NCBI GenBank assembly: GCA_938042245.1
Contig: CALIRO010000020.1
Span: 1 to 64,000 of the forward strand
Source of the DNA: an uncultured Thermoguttaceae bacterium
GTDB lineage: Bacteria > Planctomycetota > Planctomycetia > Pirellulales > Thermoguttaceae
Length of the DNA stretch: 64,000 nt
Direction of reading: 5' to 3'
Part shown: positions 55,478 to 63,702 of the stretch, in pieces
Position numbering within the stretch: position 1 is the stretch's first letter
Layout of the letters: each line of letters begins with the position of its first letter
Program-made: the position numbers and the translations under genes
The notes under the pieces: model-generated
Database searches by the model: none
The model's input: the letters and a program-made list of their open reading frames with translations, nothing else
Told to the model about the DNA's origin: nothing

Positions 55478-56071
55478 ATGCGCGTAGTGTTTATCGGACC
55501 GCCTGGGGCGGGTAAAGGAACGCAGGCAGCTTTGGTGGCCCAGCGGTATGGAATTGCTCATCTTTCCACCGGAGATATGCTTCGGGCAGCCCGGGATGCC
55601 AAGACCGAGATCGGCAAACTGGCCGACCAATATATGTCCGCAGGTCAATTGGTCCCGGATGACATCATTCTGAAAATCGTTCAGCAGCGCCTCCAGGCCG
55701 ACGATTGCCGTGCCGGTTACCTGTTGGACGGTTTTCCCCGTACGTTGGCTCAGGCCGAGGCGTTGGATGCGATGTTGGCTCACCAGGGGACTCCCCTGGA
55801 CAGCGTCTTGGAGCTTCGGGTCCCGGAGGAGGAATTGTTCCGGAGACTTTCCGGCCGAGGCCGATCTGACGACAACCCCCAAGTCATCCGCCAACGCCTG
55901 GTCGCCTATCGCCAACAAACAGAACCTCTGCTGGACTACTACCACCGCCGGGGCCTATTGAAAACCATCGACGGCCTGGGCAGTGTGGAAGAAATCTTTC
56001 ATCGCATCCAACAGGTCTTGGATCCGCTGCTCGAGCCGCCGCGCCAACAGAGCTCCGAGGTTCCCCGCTGA
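55478..56071 (+). CDS. adk: adenylate kinase, short LID form
   Basis: Adk interconverts ATP, ADP and AMP. The 197 residues contain the P-loop GPPGAGKGTQAALVAQRYG, HLSTGDMLRAA (AMP site), LLDGFPRTLAQAEAL and LSGRGRSDDNPQVIRQRL. The LID region is short and has no zinc-finger cysteines. AAAGGGA precedes the ATG at 55478. The frame is open back into secY, but the upstream part is not Adk. Confidence 0.97.
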   Translation: MRVVFIGPPGAGKGTQAALVAQRYGIAHLSTGDMLRAARDAKTEIGKLADQYMSAGQLVPDDIILKIVQQRLQADDCRAGYLLDGFPRTLAQAEALDAMLAHQGTPLDSVLELRVPEEELFRRLSGRGRSDDNPQVIRQRLVAYRQQTEPLLDYYHRRGLLKTIDGLGSVEEIFHRIQQVLDPLLEPPRQQSSEVPR

Positions 56072-56118
56072 GCGGCTGCCCCCATTCCGAGCCCATTCAT
56101 CGGGGAAACGAAACTTTT

Positions 56119-56312
56119 GTAACATTTCAGCTAAATGGCCCGAGCTTGTCATTCCTGCGAAGGAGGAATCCAGTTCGTCTGGCTTTCCTGGCAGAAAGGC
56201 AGACCCCTGGCGCACGGCCCCAGGCAGCCTGGACTGCCACTTACGCAGCAGCGGCAAAATAGGGATTGGCTTGCAAAAAGCAGCCGTCTTTTTCGTTCGG
56301 CGGAACTGTTAC
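56119..56312. repeat. dispersed inverted-repeat element, copy E
   Basis: Ends GTAACATTTCAGCTAAATG (56119-56137) and CGTTCGGCGGAACTGTTAC (56294-56312) are degenerate inverted repeats of the family type. The interior has an inverted ATTCCTGCG unit near 56150-56172 and a TGGACTGCCACTTACGCAGC unit near 56230. It fills the gap between adk and map. Confidence 0.68.
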
Positions 56313-56341
56313 CCACTTTATCCTCTTAGCCTGGGAATGAG

Positions 56342-57193
56342 TTGACGGTGGATCGACCGAGAGCAGTTTTCCGTTCCCATCGCGAAATTGCCCTGATGCG
56401 TCGGGCCGGGCTGGTCGTTTGGGAAGCCCTCCACGTAGCCGGTCAAATCATTCGGCCGGGAATCAGTACCGGAGAGATCAATGCGGCCATTGAACGTGTG
56501 TTCCAGCAACACCAAGCCATCCCTCTTTTCAAGGGGGTGGTTCTAGGGGTTCCCGGCCAACAACCGTTTCCGGCCGTCTGTTGCACTTCCATCAACGAAG
56601 AAGTCGTCCATGGCATTCCAGGTCCCCGGCAATTGCAAGAAGGAGACATCCTCAGTTTGGATACCGGCTGTAAACTAGACGGTTGGTGTGGGGATGCGGC
56701 AGTTACTTATCCGGCAGGCCGAATTGCTCCGGAGGTGCAACGGCTTGTGGAGGTAACCAAAGCCACCTTAGATTTGGCCATCTGTCTGATGGGGCAGAAA
56801 AAGTTCTGGAGCCAAGTGGCCGCCGAAATGGCCGAGTTCGTCCGCAGTCACGGTTTTTCGGTAGTGGAAGCCTTTGTCGGCCACGGGATTGGCCGCCACA
56901 TGCATGAAGAACCTCAAGTCCCTAATTTTGTCAGTCCTGTATGGCGCCGGAGTGGAGATTTTCCTATTCGACCTGGACTGGTCATTGCGATTGAACCCAT
57001 GGTCAATATGGGGACGAAAAAAGTTCGGCCGAAACCGGATCATTGGACGCAGGTAACGGCCGACGGCAAACCCAGTGCCCATTTTGAGCATACCGTTGCC
57101 ATGACGGAATGGGGACCTTATGTGTTGACTGGGCCTCCGGGACAACCCCTCGATGAGCTGTTTTTATCTCCTAAAATGGAGGAAAAAGAATAG
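56342..57193 (+). CDS. map: methionine aminopeptidase, type I
   Basis: Map removes the initiator Met from new proteins. All metal ligands are in place in the 283 residues: SLDTGCKLDGWCGDAAVTY (two Asp), GHGIGRHMHEEPQVPN (His), VIAIEPM (Glu) and HFEHTVAMTE (Glu), plus the substrate His in VVHGIPG. The start is uncertain: TTG 56342 gives the longest frame and GTG 56348 is an alternative; neither has a good ribosome-binding site. A repeat element lies immediately upstream. infA, often next to map, is not present. Confidence 0.95.
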   Translation: MTVDRPRAVFRSHREIALMRRAGLVVWEALHVAGQIIRPGISTGEINAAIERVFQQHQAIPLFKGVVLGVPGQQPFPAVCCTSINEEVVHGIPGPRQLQEGDILSLDTGCKLDGWCGDAAVTYPAGRIAPEVQRLVEVTKATLDLAICLMGQKKFWSQVAAEMAEFVRSHGFSVVEAFVGHGIGRHMHEEPQVPNFVSPVWRRSGDFPIRPGLVIAIEPMVNMGTKKVRPKPDHWTQVTADGKPSAHFEHTVAMTEWGPYVLTGPPGQPLDELFLSPKMEEKE

Positions 57194-57501
57194 TACCCTA
57201 TTGGGTTGCTATAATCCCCTCTAAAAGCAGTAAAATAGACCATCTCTTTCCACCTCCTTGCACCTAAGCTCGGAGGGATTAACCCTCGTTAGGGGAGCTC
57301 CGACCCTAAAAAGATGGGAAAATCCCACAAGCTGTTTGGGAAAGATAAGTAAGCTAGGAAATTTAGGAAAAAGATAAAATAATAGGAAATTATAAGGAAA
57401 GGCCCACAACTTTTATTGCTTCTACCCCAGGGGGCCCTTGATTCTATTTCCTTTTGTGGTTTATACTAATTATTTTACGCCTATCATAAAGGGACCTTCC
57501 C
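57194..57501. other. AT-rich intergenic region upstream of rpmJ
   Basis: Contains the promoter at 57438-57467. No infA gene is found in this space. Confidence 0.5.
57438..57467 (+). promoter_or_regulatory. predicted promoter of the rpmJ-alpha cluster
   Basis: TTGATT (57438-57443), an 18-base spacer and TATACT (57462-57467) form a good vegetative promoter about 35 bases before rpmJ. It would give the alpha-operon genes their own transcript. Confidence 0.55.
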
Positions 57502-57615
57502 ATGAAAGTTCGCGCTAGTGTAAAGCGGATTTGTAACAATTGCAAAATTGTCCGTCGGAAAGGCGTGGTTTATGTCGTCTGCACGAATCCGCGGCATAAA
57601 CAGCGCCAAGGCTAG
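57502..57615 (+). CDS. rpmJ: 50S ribosomal protein L36, zinc-ribbon form
   Basis: A 37-residue protein reading [21 protein letters not shown] and then [17 protein letters not shown]11, C14, C27 and H32 are the zinc ligands of the L36 family. AAAGGGA precedes the ATG at 57502. Its place just before rpsM is the usual one. Confidence 0.97.
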   Translation: MKVRASVKRICNNCKIVRRKGVVYVVCTNPRHKQRQG

Positions 57616-57671
57616 AGCGCCATGGTGCTCATGGGAGGTTTATCGAGCTGTATGCCTAGGAAAGGATCACG

Positions 57672-58055
57672 ATGCCACGGTTATTAGGGGTTGATATTCC
57701 GGCGGAGAAGCCCACGGTGGTGGCTCTGACCTATATCTACGGAGTTGGCCCCAGGATTGCCCGGGAGCTATGTCATAGTGCGGGGGTGGAACCTCAGCGG
57801 CGGGCCAAAGAGCTGCGAGAAGACGAACTGGCCCGTCTGGCCACCATTTTGGATAAAGAATACGTCGTCGAAGGGCAACTGCGTCGGCAGATCGCCCAGA
57901 ATATTGCCCGACTGAAGGAGATTGGGTGTTATCGGGGCCTGCGCCATCGGCGGGGGTTACCGGTGCGGGGTCAACGCACTCGCACAAATGCCCGAACCCG
58001 CAAAGGACCTAAAAAGACCGTGGCCGGAAAGAAAGGAGTTAAGGATCTCCGATAG
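57672..58055 (+). CDS. rpsM: 30S ribosomal protein S13
   Basis: S13 forms inter-subunit bridges with L5 and contacts the P-site tRNA. The 127 residues include [30 protein letters not shown] and [51 protein letters not shown] precedes the ATG. It follows rpmJ by 56 bases. Confidence 0.98.
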   Translation: MPRLLGVDIPAEKPTVVALTYIYGVGPRIARELCHSAGVEPQRRAKELREDELARLATILDKEYVVEGQLRRQIAQNIARLKEIGCYRGLRHRRGLPVRGQRTRTNARTRKGPKKTVAGKKGVKDLR

Positions 58056-58067
58056 CCAGGGCCGGCC

Positions 58068-58121
58068 GAATTCCCTCTGGCAGGGAATTCCCTCTGGCAG
58101 GCAAGTTCCCTTAGTGGGAAC
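58068..58121. repeat. tandem duplication and small hairpin between rpsM and rpsK
   Basis: GAATTCCCTCTGGCAGG is repeated back to back (58068-58084, 58085-58101), followed by the hairpin GTTCCC-TTAGT-GGGAAC at 58105-58121. There is no T-run. Confidence 0.6.
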
Positions 58122-58311
58122 AGTCTCCGGATGGTCTAATGCAGCAGCTTGCACTCAGGACTGCTCTGCCTCCCAGCAGAAGCCCTGGCGGGAGAGGTAA
58201 TTCCTTTCCTGTGGCCCCTTTTTAGCAAAGGATGTCCAACTCAGTGCGTGGGCCGGTTTTGGCCATTGCAACATCCCGGAATACAGTTGCTTCGGAGGAG
58301 GTAGCTGGACT

Positions 58312-58692
58312 GTGGGGAAGCAGAAGAAGCGAAAAATTCGGCGGCATGTTACGGTGGGTATTGCCCACATTAAAGCCACCTTTAACAACACCATCGTAAC
58401 CATTACCGACATGAAAGGCGATACCCTCTGTTGGGCCAGTGCGGGGACCTATGGTTTTAAAGGCAGTCGGAAAAGCACGCCGTTTGCTGCCCAGATGGCT
58501 GCCCAACAGGCTGCCGAGAAGGCCATGAAGTTTGGCCTCAAAGAAGTGGACGTGAAGGTTAAAGGACCGGGCAGCGGACGAGAAAGTGCGATCACGGCCC
58601 TGCAGACGGCCGGATTGATCATCAAATCGATCGAAGATGTAACCCCGCTGCCGCACAACGGATGCCGACCCAAAAAACGTCGGCGGGTCTGA
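58312..58692 (+). CDS. rpsK: 30S ribosomal protein S11
   Basis: S11 lies on the 30S platform near the Shine-Dalgarno helix. The 126 residues include [59 protein letters not shown] and [23 protein letters not shown]. The start is a GTG at 58312 with GGAGGAGG upstream at a slightly long distance. Confidence 0.97.
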   Translation: MGKQKKRKIRRHVTVGIAHIKATFNNTIVTITDMKGDTLCWASAGTYGFKGSRKSTPFAAQMAAQQAAEKAMKFGLKEVDVKVKGPGSGRESAITALQTAGLIIKSIEDVTPLPHNGCRPKKRRRV

Positions 58693-58856
58693 GCTGCGCA
58701 AGGTGGTTCGGAGAGCCTGGTCTTCCCAACGGATTCGGCGGTGGAGTGTTCCGGCTTCCTTTTAGCCCAGCAAGGGGGCGGCATTTCGGCAGCTGCAGGC
58801 TTTCCGTGGAAAACAGGAAAACATTTTGCCCAACGTGCTAGGAGGAAGTTTTTGAT

Positions 58857-59483
58857 ATGGGACGCATGTTAGGCCCTGTATGTCGGCGGTGCCGACGGGA
58901 AGGGATGAAGTTGTTTTTGAAAGGGGCCCGGTGCGATACGCCCAAATGTGCCTTTGAGCGGCGGGAAGCGCCGCCCGGCATGCATGGGATTCGCCGAGGC
59001 AAACTAACCGATTATGCCCTCCACCTTCGGGAAAAGCAAAAGGTGAAGGTCTATTATGGGGTCTTGGAACGCCAGTTCCGGCGGTATTTCCAGATGGCCT
59101 CCCGCTCCAAGAAAAACACCGGCGAGGCGCTGATGAGCATTTTGGAGCGGCGGTTGGACAATGTGGTATATCGGTTAGGGTTTGCGGCTAGTCGTCGGCA
59201 AGCCCGCCAACTGATTCGCCATGGCCATATTACCGTCAACGGCCGGAAGGTGGATATTCCTAGTTATTTGACTTCGGTGGGCGACCGGATTGGTCCGAAG
59301 GATCGGCCCAAGAGCATCGAACGGGTGCAAGCGGCCTTGCAGGAATGCAATCGGCCGGTGCCTGATTTTTTGCTTCGGACCGACCAGCCGGTACCGGAAG
59401 GCCAAGTGGTTCGCCTGCCGGAACTGTCCGACGTGTCTATCCCCGTGCAACCCCAATTGATCATTGAGTTTTGTTCTCGGTAA
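58857..59483 (+). CDS. rpsD: 30S ribosomal protein S4, zinc-binding form
   Basis: S4 nucleates 30S assembly. The 208 residues begin MGRMLGPVCRRCRREGMKLFLKGARCDTPKCAFERR, with four cysteines at 9, 12, 26 and 31 that form the zinc finger of the C+ type. The S4 RNA-binding domain is RLDNVVYRLGFAASRRQARQLIRHGHITVNGRKVDIPSYL. AGGAGGAAG precedes the ATG. Confidence 0.97.
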   Translation: MGRMLGPVCRRCRREGMKLFLKGARCDTPKCAFERREAPPGMHGIRRGKLTDYALHLREKQKVKVYYGVLERQFRRYFQMASRSKKNTGEALMSILERRLDNVVYRLGFAASRRQARQLIRHGHITVNGRKVDIPSYLTSVGDRIGPKDRPKSIERVQAALQECNRPVPDFLLRTDQPVPEGQVVRLPELSDVSIPVQPQLIIEFCSR

Positions 59484-59531
59484 GGATTGGGTTTTCGTTG
59501 TCAGCCGGGTCTCTGTTTCCGGGAGGTTGCT

Positions 59532-60527
59532 ATGCGTATCCGATGGCGCGGACTGGAGCTGCCCAGCCAAGTGGTCTGCGACCGGGCCACGCTGACCAAT
59601 ACCTACGGTAAGTTCATTGCCGAGCCGTTTGAACGCGGTTTCGGCATTACCATTGGCAACAGCCTTCGGCGCATTCTATTGTCCAGCTTGGAGGGGAGCG
59701 CCGTTACTCAGGTGAAGATCCGTGGCGCGCTGCACGAATTCACCAGCCTGCCAGGCGTGGTCGAAGATGTTACCGATATTATCCTGAATGTAAAATCCTT
59801 AGTGGTGAAGAACTATACCGATCAGCCTCGGATCATCCGGATCGACCGAAACACCCGCGGCGTGGTAACCGGCGCGGATATCATCACCGACGGCCAGGTC
59901 GAGGTGATCAATAAAGATCATGTGCTGGCCACCCTTACTGATGATGTGCCTTTCCAGATGGAAATGGTTGTCGAAAATGGTCGGGGTTATCTCCCCGCCT
60001 CCGAGCGGATGGCTACGATCCAGGAAATCGGCGTCATCCCCGTGGATGCCGCTTTCAGTCCGGTCGTCAAAGTCCGTTATGAGGTGGAAGAAACCCGGGT
60101 GGGCCAAAAAACCAACTACGATCGCCTGATCCTGGAAATCATGACCAACGGCGCCATTTCTCCGGAGATGGCCCTAGTCGAAGCCGCCAAAATCCTCCGA
60201 AAACACCTCAACCCATTCATCCAGTATCAGGAGCTTGGGCCGAAGCTCTATGCCGAGTCTCGGTCGGTCCCGGCTGGTTTCGACCCAACCCTCGAAAAGA
60301 AACTAGCTATGAGCATTGCCGAGCTGAACCTCTCGCAGCGAGCGCGGAATTGTTTGGAAGCAGAAAATATCTTTACCCTCCGGGACCTCGTCTGCCGAAC
60401 CGAAGACCAACTGTTGGAATTCCGAAACTTTGGCGAAACCTCCTTAAAAGAGGTAGTGGAGAAATTGCAGACGTTGGGATTACGGCTGGGGATGCGTCTG
60501 GCGCCTGCCCCAGCCCGTCCCCTATAA
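59532..60527 (+). CDS. rpoA: RNA polymerase alpha subunit
   Basis: RpoA dimerises to assemble RNA polymerase. The 331 residues contain the N-terminal domain ([42 protein letters not shown]) and the C-terminal DNA-binding domain ([47 protein letters not shown]). GGGAGG precedes the ATG at 59532. It follows rpsD; rplQ comes only after repeat copy C. Confidence 0.98.
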   Translation: MRIRWRGLELPSQVVCDRATLTNTYGKFIAEPFERGFGITIGNSLRRILLSSLEGSAVTQVKIRGALHEFTSLPGVVEDVTDIILNVKSLVVKNYTDQPRIIRIDRNTRGVVTGADIITDGQVEVINKDHVLATLTDDVPFQMEMVVENGRGYLPASERMATIQEIGVIPVDAAFSPVVKVRYEVEETRVGQKTNYDRLILEIMTNGAISPEMALVEAAKILRKHLNPFIQYQELGPKLYAESRSVPAGFDPTLEKKLAMSIAELNLSQRARNCLEAENIFTLRDLVCRTEDQLLEFRNFGETSLKEVVEKLQTLGLRLGMRLAPAPARPL

Positions 60528-60593
60528 AATGAGGAACAATTCCACTGAATAAAGTACCTTCTCCATCCCTGCAAAAGCGGGGATACAGATTTT

Positions 60594-60755
60594 GTAACCC
60601 TTCAGCCGAATGGGGGACCAAGCCGTTCCTCCGCAAGCAGCAGTCTGGTTTCTTGTCCTAGTGGATTTGTTTTGGACTGCCGCTTGGGCGGCAGGAAGAC
60701 CCAACGGCTTTCCTGGGATCAACCAGGCAGCTTTTTCATTCGGCTGAAGTGTTAC
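60594..60755. repeat. dispersed inverted-repeat element, copy C
   Basis: Ends GTAACCCTTCAGCCGAATG (60594-60612) and CATTCGGCTGAAGTGTTAC (60737-60755) are inverted repeats with two mismatches. Inside are an inverted unit near 60630-60650 and GCCGCTTGGGCGGC at 60679-60692. It lies between rpoA and rplQ. Confidence 0.78.
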
Positions 60756-60804
60756 CAGGTTTTTTTCCCTTTAACCGGTTCCTGCCCATATAGAGCAGAA
60801 AACC

Positions 60805-61488
60805 ATGCGACACCGAAAACGCGGACGAAAACTAGGAAGAAATCCGAAGCATCAGCGGGCTTTACTCCGGGCTTTGGCCGTGTCTCTGATTTTGACCGAA
60901 CGAGACGCCGCCGGCGAAGATAACCAACCGCATCAGCCCGGCCGAATTATTACCACCTTGCAAAAGGCCAAAGAGGTTCGCCCCTTCATCGAACGCTGTA
61001 TTACGATTGCCCGGCGCGCGCTGCCCTATCTGGAAGCAGCCCAAAAACTGGAACCTCATGTCCTGCGGCATAGCGAAGCCTGGCGGGCCTGGCGCCATAG
61101 CCCCCAGTGGTATGAGTGGAATCGTGCGATGGCCCCCGTGGTAGCCGCCCGACGCCGGGTGCTCAAACTGCTCGGGAATAAACAGGCCGTCCGCATCCTC
61201 TTTGACACCATCGCTCCGCGCATGGCCGATCGGCCGGGAGGATATACCCGGATCCTTCGGCTAGCTAAACCCCGCCGGGGCGACGCTGGCACCCGGGCTA
61301 TTCTGGAGTTCGTCGGTACCCACGACCGAAAACGCAAAAAGACAGTCAAACCCTCCTTTGAACCGATTTCTACCGAGACGAAACCCTCCGTGCCGACTCC
61401 CACAGCCTCCGGCCAATCGCCTACCAGCGCTTCGGCCACTTCTTCTCCGGAACCGGCTAACCCGGCGCCGACGGCCCAGGAGTCGTAA
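60805..61488 (+). CDS. rplQ: 50S ribosomal protein L17 with an insertion and a long tail
   Basis: L17 sits near the tunnel exit. The 227 residues are nearly twice the usual 120. The family core is split: MRHRKRGRKLGRNPKHQRALLRALAVSLI and GRIITTLQKAKEVRPFIERCITIARRA come first, then an insertion of about 50 residues (about 72-120) and next RRRVLKLLGNKQAVRILFDTIAPRMADRPGGYTRILRLAKPRRGDAGTRAILEFV. A Ser/Thr/Pro/Ala-rich tail of about 50 residues follows. Large L17 insertions recur in planctomycetes. The ribosome-binding site is weak. Confidence 0.95.
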   Translation: MRHRKRGRKLGRNPKHQRALLRALAVSLILTERDAAGEDNQPHQPGRIITTLQKAKEVRPFIERCITIARRALPYLEAAQKLEPHVLRHSEAWRAWRHSPQWYEWNRAMAPVVAARRRVLKLLGNKQAVRILFDTIAPRMADRPGGYTRILRLAKPRRGDAGTRAILEFVGTHDRKRKKTVKPSFEPISTETKPSVPTPTASGQSPTSASATSSPEPANPAPTAQES

Positions 61489-61545
61489 TCCGGCTATGGG
61501 CGCTGAGATCAGAAGGTTCGTCCTGTCGGCAGAAGGTGCCTGTTA

Positions 61546-63702
61546 CTATTTGGGTTGGCCCCGCCGAAGAGTAAAGGACGTGTAGTGCAGGCCGGTCTGG
61601 TCGTCCAGGATCATCGCTCCGCCTGGGGCTAAGTATTGCTCCAAGACTTCAAACGGCGGCAAGGGGTTTTTCTCCAGGGCCTCTTGAATCCGCTTCCAGA
61701 AGGGATTTTCCTGGGCCGCCTGACGAAGGCGCTCTTTTGTCCCCTCCGATTGCACCAGATCGTACATCCAGCGCATGCCTTCTTCCGGCCGATTGAAGCT
61801 GATCAGCACCGGTTGATTGCCCGCCGCTGTGCGGGCGATTTTGACAGCAATGAGTTTGAAATCCAACGCATCCGCTAGGGTTTCCTGAGGGTTGTCTGCC
61901 TGCGAAAGGATTTTCTCGTACATGCTAGGCCGATCCGTAATGATCAGATAATTTTGCACAATTCCCACGCAAGGTTCGGGCGGACGAGGCGGCGTCTGAG
62001 GACCTAAACCAAATTGCAATGGCAGTCTGGGTCGGCCCGCACGCTTGGCGGCAGGGCCTGCCGGGCTGTCCGATTGCTCGGCCGGGCTGTTCCCATCAGG
62101 ATTCTTCGCAGCCGGCTTGGCCTCCGGCCGAGCCGGCTCCGGCGGAATCACATGATAATAGCTGGCCAACCGATACCTCTCCTTCCGAATGTTTTTCTCA
62201 TACTTCTTGGCCAATTTTTCCAGGGCCTCTTCAATCGGTTTGGTTTCTTTTAGACGCAATGCCCAGCACCAACTGCTGCTTTGCAAGCTGAGCGGCTCCT
62301 CCCGGTTGATGCGGGTAACATAAGTTACCCGGCCGTCCAGAGCAGGCAAAATCTCTTTTTCCAGATCAATGCCGGTCTGTTCCAGCACCCGACGGCGGAG
62401 CTCGGCCGAAAACGCCCCTTCGCCTCGAAAACTATCATACAGTTTGGCTAGATTGCTCAGCGTGGTTTGGAATCGCCAATGGAAGGTGGTATAAGTGGCG
62501 ACATCCGGCGGCACCCAACTTTCCGGGCGTACCTCCCCAGGCTCGAAAGCAATCATCTCCACAATGCCACTCCGGGGACTGTCCAATAGCAAGTGGAAAT
62601 GCACCACCTCGTCAAACTGCCCCACATCGTAGGTCAAACTGCCCCCCATGCCTAACAGACCATCCAACCCCAACGCGGGCAGCGAAGCTACAAAAAGCCG
62701 AACCTGGATGTTCTCCTGCCCTATTTTGCGCAAAAGCCCAATCGGATCAAAATACCAGAAAAACTGCGCCGGCTGATCCTTGCCGCCCCGACAATGCTTC
62801 AGAACAGCGGCAAAATGCTCATTCTCCGCTAGGCTTTTTTCCGCCCCGCCTTTCCAGGCACGCAGAACTCCTTTGAGGATCTCTAGATCGGTGCTGAGCA
62901 ACAGGCAACCCTCTTTTTCACAATACATGGCCCGCCGCCGCTCCGGCCCAAGGCCGTCGTAAATCACCACTTTGGTATCTTCGATCGTTTGTTCGGACTT
63001 TTGCACATTCGGTTGTTTTTCGACAGCTTCTGTCCCCTTGGCCAATAACTGCCGGAGCCGATCCATCTGTTGGCCCGCCTCCAATAACAAAAACGCCCCC
63101 AACGGTCCCTGCTCCGGCGCTACCACCGCCAAAACAATCTCCCCCTGCGGAATCTCCAATAGCTCCGGCAGCGATAGGCCAATTTGATCCTTCCAGTTGG
63201 CTACCGTCTCCACCAAGGAACCATAGACATCCTGGACTAAGGGTTTCATCCGGGGGTCTTGGCTGATCCGGCCCATGGCGGTGTTCATGAACCGTTTGGC
63301 TAATTCCGGGGCATTCGGCACCCACAGAAGCAATACCGTATTTGCGGGCAGCAGTTGAATCGCTGAGACACGGTGTGCTGAACCCTCTTCTGCTGACGCA
63401 CTGACCAAGCCGGCTACTGCCCAGGGAGCTCCAAGGCTGGCATGGGATGGCAGAACAGAAGATACAGGTTCTTGAAACAGGGGGATATGATGATCTACCA
63501 ATTGGGGTATATTCTTTGAAATATATTCCCCTACAATGGGGGGGAAAGATACCGAGTCAGAAAAGCATTCCTCATTATAGGGAATATCAGCACCCCCTGT
63601 AAGCGGGAATGCCGCTGCCACTCCAAGTCCCACCATCAATCCAGCCACTAATCCCAGGTGTTGCCTTCCTCCAGCAGTTCCAAGCCAATGGATCGGCTTC
63701 AT
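61546..63702 (-). CDS. large secreted DUF3352-like protein, unknown function
   Basis: The 718-residue product has an N-terminal signal/anchor (LGLVAGLMVGLGVAAAFPL, about 16-35). After a low-complexity stretch, the text LLPANTVLLLWVPNAPELAKRFMNTAMGRISQDPRMKPLV and LLLSTDLEILKGVLRAWKGG resembles the DUF3352 type of exported protein, in which two similar halves each end in a segment with ...ILTDRPSMYEKILSQ. A Pro/Ala/Lys-rich linker (about 515-560) separates parts. No catalytic motif is visible. GGAAAGG precedes the ATG at 63702. It converges with rplQ. Confidence 0.78.
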   Translation of the reverse strand: MKPIHWLGTAGGRQHLGLVAGLMVGLGVAAAFPLTGGADIPYNEECFSDSVSFPPIVGEYISKNIPQLVDHHIPLFQEPVSSVLPSHASLGAPWAVAGLVSASAEEGSAHRVSAIQLLPANTVLLLWVPNAPELAKRFMNTAMGRISQDPRMKPLVQDVYGSLVETVANWKDQIGLSLPELLEIPQGEIVLAVVAPEQGPLGAFLLLEAGQQMDRLRQLLAKGTEAVEKQPNVQKSEQTIEDTKVVIYDGLGPERRRAMYCEKEGCLLLSTDLEILKGVLRAWKGGAEKSLAENEHFAAVLKHCRGGKDQPAQFFWYFDPIGLLRKIGQENIQVRLFVASLPALGLDGLLGMGGSLTYDVGQFDEVVHFHLLLDSPRSGIVEMIAFEPGEVRPESWVPPDVATYTTFHWRFQTTLSNLAKLYDSFRGEGAFSAELRRRVLEQTGIDLEKEILPALDGRVTYVTRINREEPLSLQSSSWCWALRLKETKPIEEALEKLAKKYEKNIRKERYRLASYYHVIPPEPARPEAKPAAKNPDGNSPAEQSDSPAGPAAKRAGRPRLPLQFGLGPQTPPRPPEPCVGIVQNYLIITDRPSMYEKILSQADNPQETLADALDFKLIAVKIARTAAGNQPVLISFNRPEEGMRWMYDLVQSEGTKERLRQAAQENPFWKRIQEALEKNPLPPFEVLEQYLAPGGAMILDDQTGLHYTSFTLRRGQPK

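Noticed and set aside
54409..55479. 356-codon minus-strand open frame
   Set aside because: It is the antisense shadow of secY and has no membrane or family pattern of its own.
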